A program made the position numbers and the translations under genes. 64,000 nucleotides of DNA from Actinomadura viridilutea (lineage in GTDB: Bacteria; Actinomycetota; Actinomycetes; Streptosporangiales; Streptosporangiaceae): assembly GCA_003001795.1 (NCBI GenBank), contig PVNI01000017.1, positions 91,776 through 155,775 of the forward strand, in the 5' to 3' direction. The notes under the pieces were generated by a model that worked only from the letters and a program-made list of their open reading frames with translations, was not told the origin of the DNA and searched no databases. Positions 7,961 to 15,333 of the stretch are shown piece after piece (within the stretch, counting starts at the first letter, position 1; every line of letters begins with the position of its first letter).

Positions 7961-9517
7961 TTGTTGGAGTGGTCCGAGTTCGCCCGGCGTCTTGGACGCG
8001 AACTGGCGGTGCTCGAACGGGACACCATCCTCATCGTGCGCGAACGCGACGAAAGCCGCCATTACGTCCAGGCGATGCGCGAGCCGGACCGGCTGTACGC
8101 CGAGGCGGTCAGCAACAACTTCCTGGACGGCCCGCTGCTGCTGACCCTCGCCGACGAGGAGGTGCTCAGCGAGGCGGGCTGGCGTCCCCCCGAGGACCCG
8201 GCCCCGCGCAACTGGTGGACCGAGCTGCCCGCCTTCGCCGCCCTGGACGACCACGCCCGCCTGTCGGACATGATGGTCACCGCGCTGCGCGACGTGCAGG
8301 GCGTGCGGCGCCCCTCCGACCTGGTGTACGAGTCGTTCCACCGGCTCGGCACGGGCCAGATCGAGCTGACGGACTTCGGCATCGAGGCGGCCAGCCCCGC
8401 CCAGATCACGCGGCGCCGCAGCGCCACGGAGGCGCTCGCCCGGGGCGAGTTCGGCAGCGGCCTGGCGGGCGGGCTCGGGCAGGGGCGCGCGCCCATGCCC
8501 CGCCGGCCGCTGGACCCGCGGGACGTGGCCGTGCCGCCGACCGAGCCGAAGGGGCTGACCGGTCCGGAAGGGCCGACCCCGCCGCTGTCGGGCGCCGCCG
8601 GGCCGTCCGCGGCGCCGGGGGGCTCCGCCTCGGGGGCCGCGGTCGACCTCGCGCAGCGGGTCGGCCCCGCGCCGCTGGGCGCCCCCGTCCCGGAGCCGGA
8701 GGCGGGAGTCGCCCCGAGGCCCGCGGGGCGGACGCCGCCGTGGCCCACCGCGGGGCCCGACGAGCTGGAGACCCGGCTCGCCGACGCCAAGCAGCGCGGC
8801 GACCACACCACCTACTTCGAGCTGCTGCTGTCGGCCGACCTCGTGCTGCCCGCGTCCACCGGGCAGGCGGCCCACCCGCGCGGCGCCGGGTTCCCCACGA
8901 CGACGATCGGCACGAGCACCTACATCACGGTGTTCACCTCGCCGCAGTCGCTGGCCCGGTCGATCGGGCGTCCCGGCGACCCGCCGTCGAGCCTGTACCG
9001 CCAGACCTCCTTCGCCCAGCTCGCCACCGAGTGGCCCGACCCGTCGTGGCAGCTGGCGGTCAACCCGGGGCTGCCCAGCGAGGTGCACCTGGACGCGGCC
9101 GCCGTCGCCCGTCTGGACGCCCAGCAGCGCGCCCTGGGGCGGCACGCCGCGCCGCGGCGCGCGCCCGCCGAGACGCCCCGTGAGGCGCCCGCCGAGGCGC
9201 CGGCCCAGACGTCCCCGGCGACGCCTCCGGAGACGCCCACGGACGCGTCGGCGGCTTCCGCGCCGCCCGTGGAGGGGCCCCGGCCGGAGGCGCCGCCCGC
9301 TCCCGCGCGGCAGCAGGGTCCGGCGGCGCCCGACGCCCAGCCGTCCATGCCGGGGGGCACGGGTCCGGTCGTGCTGCGGCCGCAGCACGGCACGCGGCTG
9401 TACCGCTGGCCCGGCGAGGGCGAGGAGGTCGTGGTGGCGGTGTACGACGCGGTCGGCGGCGTCTGGACCCCCGTGCAGCCGGGCTCCGACGCCGCTCCCG
9501 CCCCGTCCACCGGATGA
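7961..9517 (+). CDS. TY-Chap/SseB-like multidomain protein (paralogue 1)
   Basis: About 519 aa; the start is TTG 7961 or 7964 behind GGGAG, with GTG 7955 also possible. An N-terminal domain (about 1-130; WSEFARRLGRELAVLERDT, then RNWWTELPAF) resembles the YbjN/TY-Chap-like domains of actinobacteria. A Pro/Gly/Ala-rich linker follows, then an SseB-like domain (about 265-385; LADAKQRGDHTTYFELLLS, then WQLAVNPGLPSEVHLD). A second long Pro/Ala linker precedes a terminal module HGTRLYRWPGEGEEVVVAVY. The same domain order and motifs recur in the next gene, so the pair arose by duplication. SseB-type domains are associated with enhanced serine sensitivity and secretion-linked proteins, but no role can be assigned. 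No signal peptide is seen. Confidence 0.75.
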   Translation: MLEWSEFARRLGRELAVLERDTILIVRERDESRHYVQAMREPDRLYAEAVSNNFLDGPLLLTLADEEVLSEAGWRPPEDPAPRNWWTELPAFAALDDHARLSDMMVTALRDVQGVRRPSDLVYESFHRLGTGQIELTDFGIEAASPAQITRRRSATEALARGEFGSGLAGGLGQGRAPMPRRPLDPRDVAVPPTEPKGLTGPEGPTPPLSGAAGPSAAPGGSASGAAVDLAQRVGPAPLGAPVPEPEAGVAPRPAGRTPPWPTAGPDELETRLADAKQRGDHTTYFELLLSADLVLPASTGQAAHPRGAGFPTTTIGTSTYITVFTSPQSLARSIGRPGDPPSSLYRQTSFAQLATEWPDPSWQLAVNPGLPSEVHLDAAAVARLDAQQRALGRHAAPRRAPAETPREAPAEAPAQTSPATPPETPTDASAASAPPVEGPRPEAPPAPARQQGPAAPDAQPSMPGGTGPVVLRPQHGTRLYRWPGEGEEVVVAVYDAVGGVWTPVQPGSDAAPAPSTG

Positions 9518-9602
9518 TCTTCCGCACCGCACCGGCGCGGCGGCGCCCGGGAGGCTACCGTCGGGTAGGGCACACCCTTACGGACGCGGGAGTGGGGCGC
9601 GA

Positions 9603-11189
9603 TTGGACCGGAACGACTTGGACTGGAACGAGTTCGCCAAACGGCTGACGGTCGCGCTGCTGCGGCTGCCGGTCCAGGCGTTCCTGATCGTGGAGGCGCG
9701 GGGCGGCCTGCCGTACGCGCAGGCGATGCGCACCGAGGAGGACCTGCGGGCCGAGACGGTCGGCAGCGCGTTCCTGCCGAAGCCGCTGTCGCCCGGCCAG
9801 GAGCGCTGGCTCGCCGCGCTCGGCTGGCAGCGCCCCGACGAGCAGGACGGCACTGAGGGCGGCGCTGAGGGCGGCGGAGACGGCGAGGCGGACGGCGCGG
9901 ACGGCGAGGAGCGGCGCAACTGGTGGCACCGGTTCGAGGCGAGCGACGGGTCGAAGCGCGGCGACCGGCGCTTCGCCGAGGAGTGCGCGATCCTCGCCGG
10001 GATGATCGTCGGCGCCTTCCGGGACGTGCACCGCGTGTCCTCGCCCCGCGAGCTGGTCTACCAGGCGGCCCGTACCGGCCCTGACGCCGGCGCCCTTGCG
10101 CTGCCGGCGCTCGGCATCCAGGCGGCGCCCGCGGAGGAGGACGCGGCGGCGGCCGTCGTCGCGGACGCCTCTCCCCCGACCGACGTGGAGAAGGCGCTCG
10201 CCGACGCCCGGGCCCGCGGCGACCAGGACGCCTACCTGCGCATCCTCACCGAGGCCACCCTGTACCTCCCGGCCCCCGGCGGGCCGGAGTCCCCGGCGGG
10301 CGGCGGGCGGCACTACGCCACCGCGCGGTTCGGCGAGGGGACCTACGTGCTGGCGTTCACCTCCCCCGAGGCCATGGACGCCTCTCTGCGCGGCCAGGCG
10401 GTCCACCATCGGACGAGCTCCCTGGCCGAGCTGGCCCGGCAGTGGCCGCACCCGCACTGGCAGCTGGCCGTCAACCCGGGCCTGCCCAGCGCCGCCTACC
10501 TCGACGCGCCCGCCGCGCCCGAGCCGCAGTCGGCGACGCCGCCGGACCGCGGCCCCGCGCAGGCCGAAGCCACGCAGCTCGACGTCCCGCGCCCCCGTGT
10601 GGAGGAACCCCCGTCCGGGCGCGGCGAGGCTCCGGGCATGCCGCAGCAGGAGAGGGCCACCGACGCGACCGTGATGCAGAAGGTCGTGCGCCCCGATCAC
10701 GTGGTGCATTACCTGGAGGGCGGCTACGACCTGGTCGCCGGGTACGTGCACCGCCTGCAGGACGTGCGGGAGCTGAACACTCCCGCGCGGCTCGTCCGCG
10801 GGCTCGGACTGGTGTGGGAGGGGTCGCCGTTCTCGGCCGCGGACGAGGCGATCCACGTCATCCGCTGGCCCGCCGTCCGCCCCGCCCTGTTCCGCAGGCC
10901 GCTGGGCGGCATCGACGAGTGGAGCATGGGCATCATCCCCGGCGGCTGGGTCATCGAGAAGGCGCCGTTCCACGGCTCCGGGTACGCCTCGGGCGAGGGG
11001 CCCGCCATCCCGGAGTTCAAGGTGGACAGCGTCCGGCTGCCGCACGGCGCCGAACTGTGGCGCATCGACCGTTCCGGAAAGGAGACGCTGGTGGCCGTCT
11101 ACGACGCCGACCTGCGCCGATGGACGCGACGGGACGCGGACGCCGCGGCCTTCGGCCGTCCGTCCCGGCAGCGGGCCGGAGGGCGCTGA
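9603..11189 (+). CDS. TY-Chap/SseB-like multidomain protein (paralogue 2) with extra C-terminal domain
   Basis: 528 aa from TTG 9603 (LDRNDLDWNEFAKRLTVALL), with GGGAG upstream. It matches paralogue 1 in its N-terminal domain (WNEFAKRL and YAQAMRTEEDLRAETV, then RNWWHRFEA) and SseB-like domain (LADARARGDQDAYLRILTEA, then WQLAVNPGLPSAAYLD). It differs by an additional domain of about 130 residues (VVHYLEGGYDLVAGYVHRL, then LGLVWEGSPFSAADEAIHVI, then FKVDSVRLPHGAELWRI). I do not recognise this domain. It ends in the same terminal module (ETLVAVYDADLRRW) as paralogue 1. The stop overlaps the start of the following 122-aa gene. A long modular protein with a private C-terminal domain and a coupled small gene resembles toxin-immunity layouts; that is inference only. 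Confidence 0.75.
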   Translation: MDRNDLDWNEFAKRLTVALLRLPVQAFLIVEARGGLPYAQAMRTEEDLRAETVGSAFLPKPLSPGQERWLAALGWQRPDEQDGTEGGAEGGGDGEADGADGEERRNWWHRFEASDGSKRGDRRFAEECAILAGMIVGAFRDVHRVSSPRELVYQAARTGPDAGALALPALGIQAAPAEEDAAAAVVADASPPTDVEKALADARARGDQDAYLRILTEATLYLPAPGGPESPAGGGRHYATARFGEGTYVLAFTSPEAMDASLRGQAVHHRTSSLAELARQWPHPHWQLAVNPGLPSAAYLDAPAAPEPQSATPPDRGPAQAEATQLDVPRPRVEEPPSGRGEAPGMPQQERATDATVMQKVVRPDHVVHYLEGGYDLVAGYVHRLQDVRELNTPARLVRGLGLVWEGSPFSAADEAIHVIRWPAVRPALFRRPLGGIDEWSMGIIPGGWVIEKAPFHGSGYASGEGPAIPEFKVDSVRLPHGAELWRIDRSGKETLVAVYDADLRRWTRRDADAAAFGRPSRQRAGGR

Positions 11190-11557
11190 TGGCCGTCCGG
11201 CACGGGTACTTCGCGGGCTGGCGCGGCGGCGAGTACGAGGCGAGCCCTGACGGCGACCGCGTCCGGCTGTACTCGCCGCGCCCGGCCGAGGGCTTCACCC
11301 GCGTCGCGCCGGACCGGTACGTGCGGGTGGTGCCGGTCGCGGAGGTCGACCGCCTGTCCTACGTCCGGACGCGGTGCAGCTGGCGGGGCGAGCCGTTCAT
11401 CGTCCTCGGCGAGCACGGCGACTGGCTGCGCGTGGAATACGTGGGCGGCAAGGCGCCGACCGCGGAGCGGCTCGGCCTGGAGCCGTTCGACCGCGGCGTG
11501 TACCAGGCGTGGGCGCCGCGCGGCGAGATCCGCGATCTGCGCGAGGAGACGGTGTAG
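11189..11557 (+). CDS. Small conserved protein coupled to the SseB-like gene, unknown function
   Basis: 122 aa, start ATG 11189 overlapping the preceding TGA in TGATG, so expression is probably coupled. Predominantly beta, Arg/Tyr-rich sequence: MAVRHGYFAGWRGGEYEAS, then GDRVRLYSPRPAEGF, then SWRGEPFIVLGEHGDWLRVEY. No signal peptide, membrane helix or catalytic motif is seen. The overlap with a modular protein carrying a unique C-terminal domain makes a partner or immunity role thinkable, but nothing in the sequence proves it. The TAG stop codon is itself part of the first unit of the tandem repeat that follows. Confidence 0.7.
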   Translation: MAVRHGYFAGWRGGEYEASPDGDRVRLYSPRPAEGFTRVAPDRYVRVVPVAEVDRLSYVRTRCSWRGEPFIVLGEHGDWLRVEYVGGKAPTAERLGLEPFDRGVYQAWAPRGEIRDLREETV

Positions 11558-11635
11558 CGGGAAAGACGGTCAGCGGGAAAGACGGTCAGCGGGAAAGACG
11601 GTCAGCGGGAAAGACGGTTAGCGGGAAAAACCGTG
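11556..11635 (+). repeat. 16-bp tandem repeat AGCGGGAAAGACGGTC, five units
   Basis: Five contiguous units (11556, 11572, 11588, 11604, 11620). The first three are identical, the fourth differs in the last base and the fifth is degenerate. The array starts inside the TAG stop of the 122-aa gene. Units 4 and 5 together can fold ACGGTT/AACCGT with a 9-nt loop (11614-11634). It ends 47 bp before pxpA. Confidence 0.95.
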
Positions 11636-11682
11636 GAGCCGCCGCGCTCGCATGGGCCCGCGGCGGTGGTAGATCTGGGGAC

Positions 11683-12435
11683 ATGGCCGTCATCGACATC
11701 AACGCCGACCTCGGCGAGGGGTTCGGCATCTGGACGCTGGGCGACGACGTCGCGCTGCTCGACGTGATCACCAGCGCGAACGTGGCGTGCGGGTTCCACG
11801 CGGGCGATCCGCTGACCATCCGCCGGGTGTGCGCGGAGGCCGTGCGGCGCGGCGTGCGGATCGGCGCGCAGGTGTCGTACCGCGACCTGGCGGGGTTCGG
11901 GCGCCGGGAGATGGACGTCGCCCCGGAGGAGCTGACCGCCGAGGTGCTGTACCAGATCGCCGCGTTGGACGGCATCGCCCGGGCGGAGGGCGGCCGGATC
12001 TCCTATGTCAAGCCGCACGGCGCGCTGTACAACCGCGTCGCCCGCGACCCCGTCCAGGCGCGGGCGGTGACGGACGCGGTGCGCGCGTACGACGCGTCCC
12101 TGCCCGTCCTGACGCTGCCGGGGTCGTCGGTGTACGAGGTGGCCGAAGGACTGACCGTGGTGGCCGAGTGCTTCGCCGACCGGGCCTACACGCCCGCCGG
12201 GGCCCTGGTGTCGCGCCGCGAGCCCGGCGCGGTCATCCACGACCGCGACACCGTGGTGCGGCGGGCCGTGCGGATGGCGGTCGACGGCGTCGTCGAGGCC
12301 GTGGACGGCACGGAGGTCGCGCTGCGGGCGCGGTCCATCTGCGTCCACGGCGACACTCCGGGCGCGGTGGAGCTGGCCCGGTCGGTGCGCAAGGCGCTGA
12401 CCGAGGCCGGGGTGCGGGCGGAGCCGTTCGCATGA
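11683..12435 (+). CDS. pxpA: 5-oxoprolinase subunit A (LamB/YcsF family)
   Basis: 250-aa cytoplasmic protein, start ATG 11683. It has the family N-terminus DINADLGEGFG, the stretch NVACGFHAGDP with putative metal and substrate residues, VKPHGALYN and VHGDTPGAVELAR near the C-terminus. PxpA acts with PxpB and PxpC in the ATP-dependent opening of 5-oxoproline (pyroglutamate) to glutamate, which clears a spontaneous glutamine-derived damage product. Length matches the family. Its stop overlaps the pxpB start as ATGA, and the three genes form a tight operon. Upstream is the 16-bp tandem repeat, and any promoter would lie within or just after it. Confidence 0.95.
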   Translation: MAVIDINADLGEGFGIWTLGDDVALLDVITSANVACGFHAGDPLTIRRVCAEAVRRGVRIGAQVSYRDLAGFGRREMDVAPEELTAEVLYQIAALDGIARAEGGRISYVKPHGALYNRVARDPVQARAVTDAVRAYDASLPVLTLPGSSVYEVAEGLTVVAECFADRAYTPAGALVSRREPGAVIHDRDTVVRRAVRMAVDGVVEAVDGTEVALRARSICVHGDTPGAVELARSVRKALTEAGVRAEPFA

Positions 12436-13049
12436 GGGTCCGCAGGGCGGGCGACGCGGCGCTGCTGGTGGAGACGGACGACCTGGCGGCGGCGCACCGG
12501 CTGCACGCCGCCGTCCGCGACGCCGCGCTGCCGGGCGTGGTGGACGTCGTGCCGGGCGAGCGGACGGTGCTGGTGGTCGCCGACCCGGCGCGCTGCGACC
12601 TCGGCCGCCTCGCCGCCCGGCTGACCGACCTGCCGCTGCCCGCCTCGGCGTCTGAGGACGCGCCCCCGGTGGAGATCCCGGTGGTGTACGACGGGGCGGA
12701 CCTGGAGGAGGTCGCCGAGCTGACCGGGCTGTCGCCGGAGGAGGTCGCGCGGCGGCACGCCGGGAGCAGCTACACCGTCGCCTACCTCGGCTTCTCCCCC
12801 GGCTTCGGCTACCTGACCGGGCTGGACCCGGTGCTCCACGTCCCGCGCCGCGCGTCGCCCCGCACGGCGGTGCCGGCGGGCTCGGTGGCGATCGCGGGCC
12901 CGTACAGCGCGGTGTACCCGTCGCAGTCGCCGGGCGGATGGCGGCTGCTCGGCCGCAGCGATCTGCCCCTGTGGGACGTGCGGCGCGACCCGCCGTCCCT
13001 GCTGCAGCCGGGCACCCGCGTGCGGTTCGTGCCGAAGGAGACGCCGTGA
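12432..13049 (+). CDS. pxpB: 5-oxoprolinase subunit B (KipI family)
   Basis: 205 aa; start ATG 12432 overlaps the pxpA stop and the end overlaps the pxpC start, both by four bases. Carboxyltransferase subdomain 1/AHS1 signature: YTVAYLGFSPGFGYLTGL, PRRASPRTAVPAGSVAIAG, YPSQSPGGWRLLGR. Works with PxpA and PxpC to hydrolyse 5-oxoproline. In other bacteria the homologue KipI also inhibits a sporulation kinase; nothing here supports such a role, and the intact pxpABC context favours the metabolic one. Confidence 0.95.
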   Translation: MRVRRAGDAALLVETDDLAAAHRLHAAVRDAALPGVVDVVPGERTVLVVADPARCDLGRLAARLTDLPLPASASEDAPPVEIPVVYDGADLEEVAELTGLSPEEVARRHAGSSYTVAYLGFSPGFGYLTGLDPVLHVPRRASPRTAVPAGSVAIAGPYSAVYPSQSPGGWRLLGRSDLPLWDVRRDPPSLLQPGTRVRFVPKETP

Positions 13050-13915
13050 TCGAGATCGTGCGGCCGGGGCCGCTGGCGACCGTGCAGGACCTGGGCAGGC
13101 CGGGTCACGCGCACCTCGGCGTCCCCCGGTCCGGGGCGGCGGACGAGCGGGCGCTGCGGCTGGCCAACCGCCTCGTCGGCAATCCCGAGGGCGCCGCCGG
13201 CGTGGAGCTCACCCTGGGCGGGGCCGCGCTGCGCTTCCACGCCCGCGCGTGGATCGCCGTCACCGGCGCGCCCGTGCCGTTCCGGATCGACGGGCGGCCG
13301 CACGGCATGAACGCCCCCTGCTACGTGCCGGCGGGCGCCTGCGTCGAGTTCGGCACGCCGTCCGCGGGCCTGCGCAGCTACCTCGCGGTGCGGGGCGGCG
13401 TGGCGGTCGACGAGGTCCTGGGCAGCCGCTCCACCGACCTGCTGTCCGGGCTGGGGCCCGCGCCTTTGGCGCCGGGCGCCCGGCTGCCGGTCGGCCCGGC
13501 CGACGGCCACGCCGACATCCACGTGGACGTCGCGCCCGGCCTGATGCTGCCCGACGTGCCCGTCCTGCGGGTCCTGCCGGGCCCCCGCGACGACTGGTTC
13601 ACCGAGGACGCGCTCGCCACGCTCGCGTCCACGCCGTACGAGGTCACCGCGGACAGCAACCGCGTGGGCGTGCGCCTCGGCGGCGCGCCCCTGCCCCGCG
13701 CCCGCGACGGGGAGCTGGGCAGCGAGGGCATGGTCACGGGGGCGATCCAGGTGCCGCCCAGCGGACTGCCGATCATCTTCCTCACCGACCACCCCACCAC
13801 CGGCGGCTACCCGGTGGTGGGGGTCCTGGTGTCGGACGACGTTCCGCTGGCCGCCCAGCTCCGGCCCGGCCAGCGCCTGCGGTTCCAGGTGCGCGCGGCG
13901 CGTCAGGCGAAGTAG
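13046..13915 (+). CDS. pxpC: 5-oxoprolinase subunit C (biotin-dependent carboxyltransferase/KipA family)
   Basis: 289 aa from GTG 13046, overlapping the pxpB stop as GTGA. AHS2-domain features: VIEIVRPGPLATVQDLGRPG, LGVPRSGAADERALRLANRL, YEVTADSNRVGVRLGG and the C-terminal IIFLTDHPTTGGYPVVGV. It completes the 5-oxoprolinase complex. Its last 13 bp overlap the 3' end of the convergent SDR gene, an overlap with no room for a terminator. Confidence 0.95.
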   Translation: MIEIVRPGPLATVQDLGRPGHAHLGVPRSGAADERALRLANRLVGNPEGAAGVELTLGGAALRFHARAWIAVTGAPVPFRIDGRPHGMNAPCYVPAGACVEFGTPSAGLRSYLAVRGGVAVDEVLGSRSTDLLSGLGPAPLAPGARLPVGPADGHADIHVDVAPGLMLPDVPVLRVLPGPRDDWFTEDALATLASTPYEVTADSNRVGVRLGGAPLPRARDGELGSEGMVTGAIQVPPSGLPIIFLTDHPTTGGYPVVGVLVSDDVPLAAQLRPGQRLRFQVRAARQAK

Positions 13916-14643
13916 CCGCCGTCGATCGGGATCACGGCCCCGGTGATGAACGAGGCGCCGGGGCCGGCCAGGAACACCACGCCCGCGGCGATCTCCTCCG
14001 GGCGGCCGTAGCGGCCCAGCGCGTTCGCCGCGCGCTGGGCGTCGGAGGTCGGGCCGTCCGGCGGGTTCATGTCGGTCGCCACCGAGCCGGACTGGACGAC
14101 GTTCACCGTGACGCCGCGCGCCGCCAGGTCGCGGGCGGCGCCGCGGCTGTAGCCGACGACCGCGGCCTTGGTCGCCGCGTAGTCGGCGACGCCGGGGTGC
14201 CCGGTCCGGGCGGCCAGGTTGGAGCCGATCGTGATGATCCGCCCGTCGTCCTCGATCACCTGCGCGGCGGCGCGGATCGCCGCGATCACGCCGCCCAGGT
14301 TCACCGCGTACATGCGGTCCAGCTCCGCGCGGTCGGCGCCGGCGTCGTCGGTGCGCGCGGTGCCGAAGACGCCGGCGTTGTTGACGAGGACGTCCAGCCG
14401 TCCGAACTGCTCGGCCACCGTCATGACCAGGCGTTCGACCTGCTCGGGGTCGGCCTGGTCGGCCCGGTGGGCGGCGGCGCGGCGCCCCCGGGCCTTGATG
14501 TCGTCCACGACTGCGAGCGCCTTGTCCTCCGCGGCCGCGTAGCTGATCGCCACGTCCGCGCCGGCGTCGGCCAGTGCGCGCGCGGTCGCCGCCCCGATGC
14601 CTCGCGATCCGCCGGTCACCAGCGCGACCTTGCCGTCCAGCAT
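13903..14643 (-). CDS. SDR family NAD(P)-dependent oxidoreductase
   Basis: 246-aa classical short-chain dehydrogenase. Cofactor motif VTGGSRGIGAATA near the N-terminus, NNAG at about residue 90, and catalytic Ser in ITIGSN with the YAATK catalytic Tyr/Lys (about 157-161). It ends in the usual ITGAVIPIDGGYFA. Substrate unknown. A strong ribosome-binding site (AAAGGAGG) stands five bases before the ATG at 14643. It is divergent from a TetR gene, and the 77 bp between them hold two matching operator-like sites, so it is probably repressed by that TetR protein. Confidence 0.92.
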   Translation of the reverse strand: MLDGKVALVTGGSRGIGAATARALADAGADVAISYAAAEDKALAVVDDIKARGRRAAAHRADQADPEQVERLVMTVAEQFGRLDVLVNNAGVFGTARTDDAGADRAELDRMYAVNLGGVIAAIRAAAQVIEDDGRIITIGSNLAARTGHPGVADYAATKAAVVGYSRGAARDLAARGVTVNVVQSGSVATDMNPPDGPTSDAQRAANALGRYGRPEEIAAGVVFLAGPGASFITGAVIPIDGGYFA

Positions 14644-14660
14644 CTGCGCCTCCTTTTTTA

Positions 14661-14704
14661 TACCAATCGGTACTTAATTGGGGACGGTATCATACCGATC
14701 GATA
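14661..14704. promoter_or_regulatory. Paired TetR-type operators between SDR and tetR genes
   Basis: Site 1 TACCAATCGGTA (14661-14672); site 2 TACCGATCGATA (14693-14704). The reverse complement of site 1 is TACCGATTGGTA, so both fit TACCGATYGRTA. Centres are 32 bp apart, about three helical turns. They flank an AT-rich spacer between divergent starts at 14643 and 14721. Confidence 0.75.
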
Positions 14705-14720
14705 CAAAAAGGAGGGGGGC

Positions 14721-15308
14721 ATGGGACGGGGACGGCCGCGCGCCTTCGACGTCGAGGAACGCCTGGACCGGGCGATGGAGGTCTTCTGGCGGCACGGGTA
14801 CGAAGGGGCCGCGCTGTCGGACCTGACCGCGGCGATGGGCATCAACCGCCCCAGCCTGTACGCCGCCTACGGCAACAAGGAGCAGCTGTTCCGCAAGGCC
14901 CTGGAGCGCTACCTCAACGGCCCCGGCGGATACCTCGAACGCGCCCTGGAGGCCCCCACGGCCCGCCAGGTCGCCGAGGAGGTGCTGCGCGGCGCCATCC
15001 GGGCCACCACGGCCGAGGGCCGTCCCCGCGGCTGCCTCGTCGTCCAGGGGGCGCTCGCCACCGGCGAGGACGCCGCCCCCGTCCGCGAGGAGGTCCTCGC
15101 GCACCGCCGCGCCGCCCATGCGGCGCTGCGCGAGCGCCTCGAACGCGCCCAGGCCGAAGGCGACCTCCCGCCCCACGTCGACCCGGGCGACCTGGCCCGC
15201 TACCTGTGGACCACGGCCGACGGCCTGTCCGTCCAGGCCGCGGGCGGCGCCACCCGCGAAGAGCTGGACCGCGTCGCCGACCTCGCCCTCGCCGGCTGGC
15301 CCTCCTGA
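14721..15308 (+). CDS. TetR/AcrR family transcriptional regulator
   Basis: 195 aa. N-terminal HTH: FDVEERLDRAMEVFWRHGYE, then LSDLTAAMGINRPSLYAAYG, then NKEQLFRKALERYL, the usual TetR recognition-helix layout. The C-terminal helical ligand-binding domain has RPRGCLVVQGALATGEDAA, found in a common AcrR subgroup. ATG 14721 follows AAAAAGGAGGGGGGC, a very strong ribosome-binding site. Divergent from the SDR gene across two palindromic sites, so autorepression and repression of the SDR are likely. The effector is unknown. Confidence 0.9.
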   Translation: MGRGRPRAFDVEERLDRAMEVFWRHGYEGAALSDLTAAMGINRPSLYAAYGNKEQLFRKALERYLNGPGGYLERALEAPTARQVAEEVLRGAIRATTAEGRPRGCLVVQGALATGEDAAPVREEVLAHRRAAHAALRERLERAQAEGDLPPHVDPGDLARYLWTTADGLSVQAAGGATREELDRVADLALAGWPS

Positions 15309-15333
15309 CCGCCGCCGGCCCGCGCGGGCCCGG

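Noticed and set aside
10680..11180. TNT-type NAD glycohydrolase domain in the second SseB-like protein
   Set aside because: Motif order does not match the TNT family; left as unknown domain.
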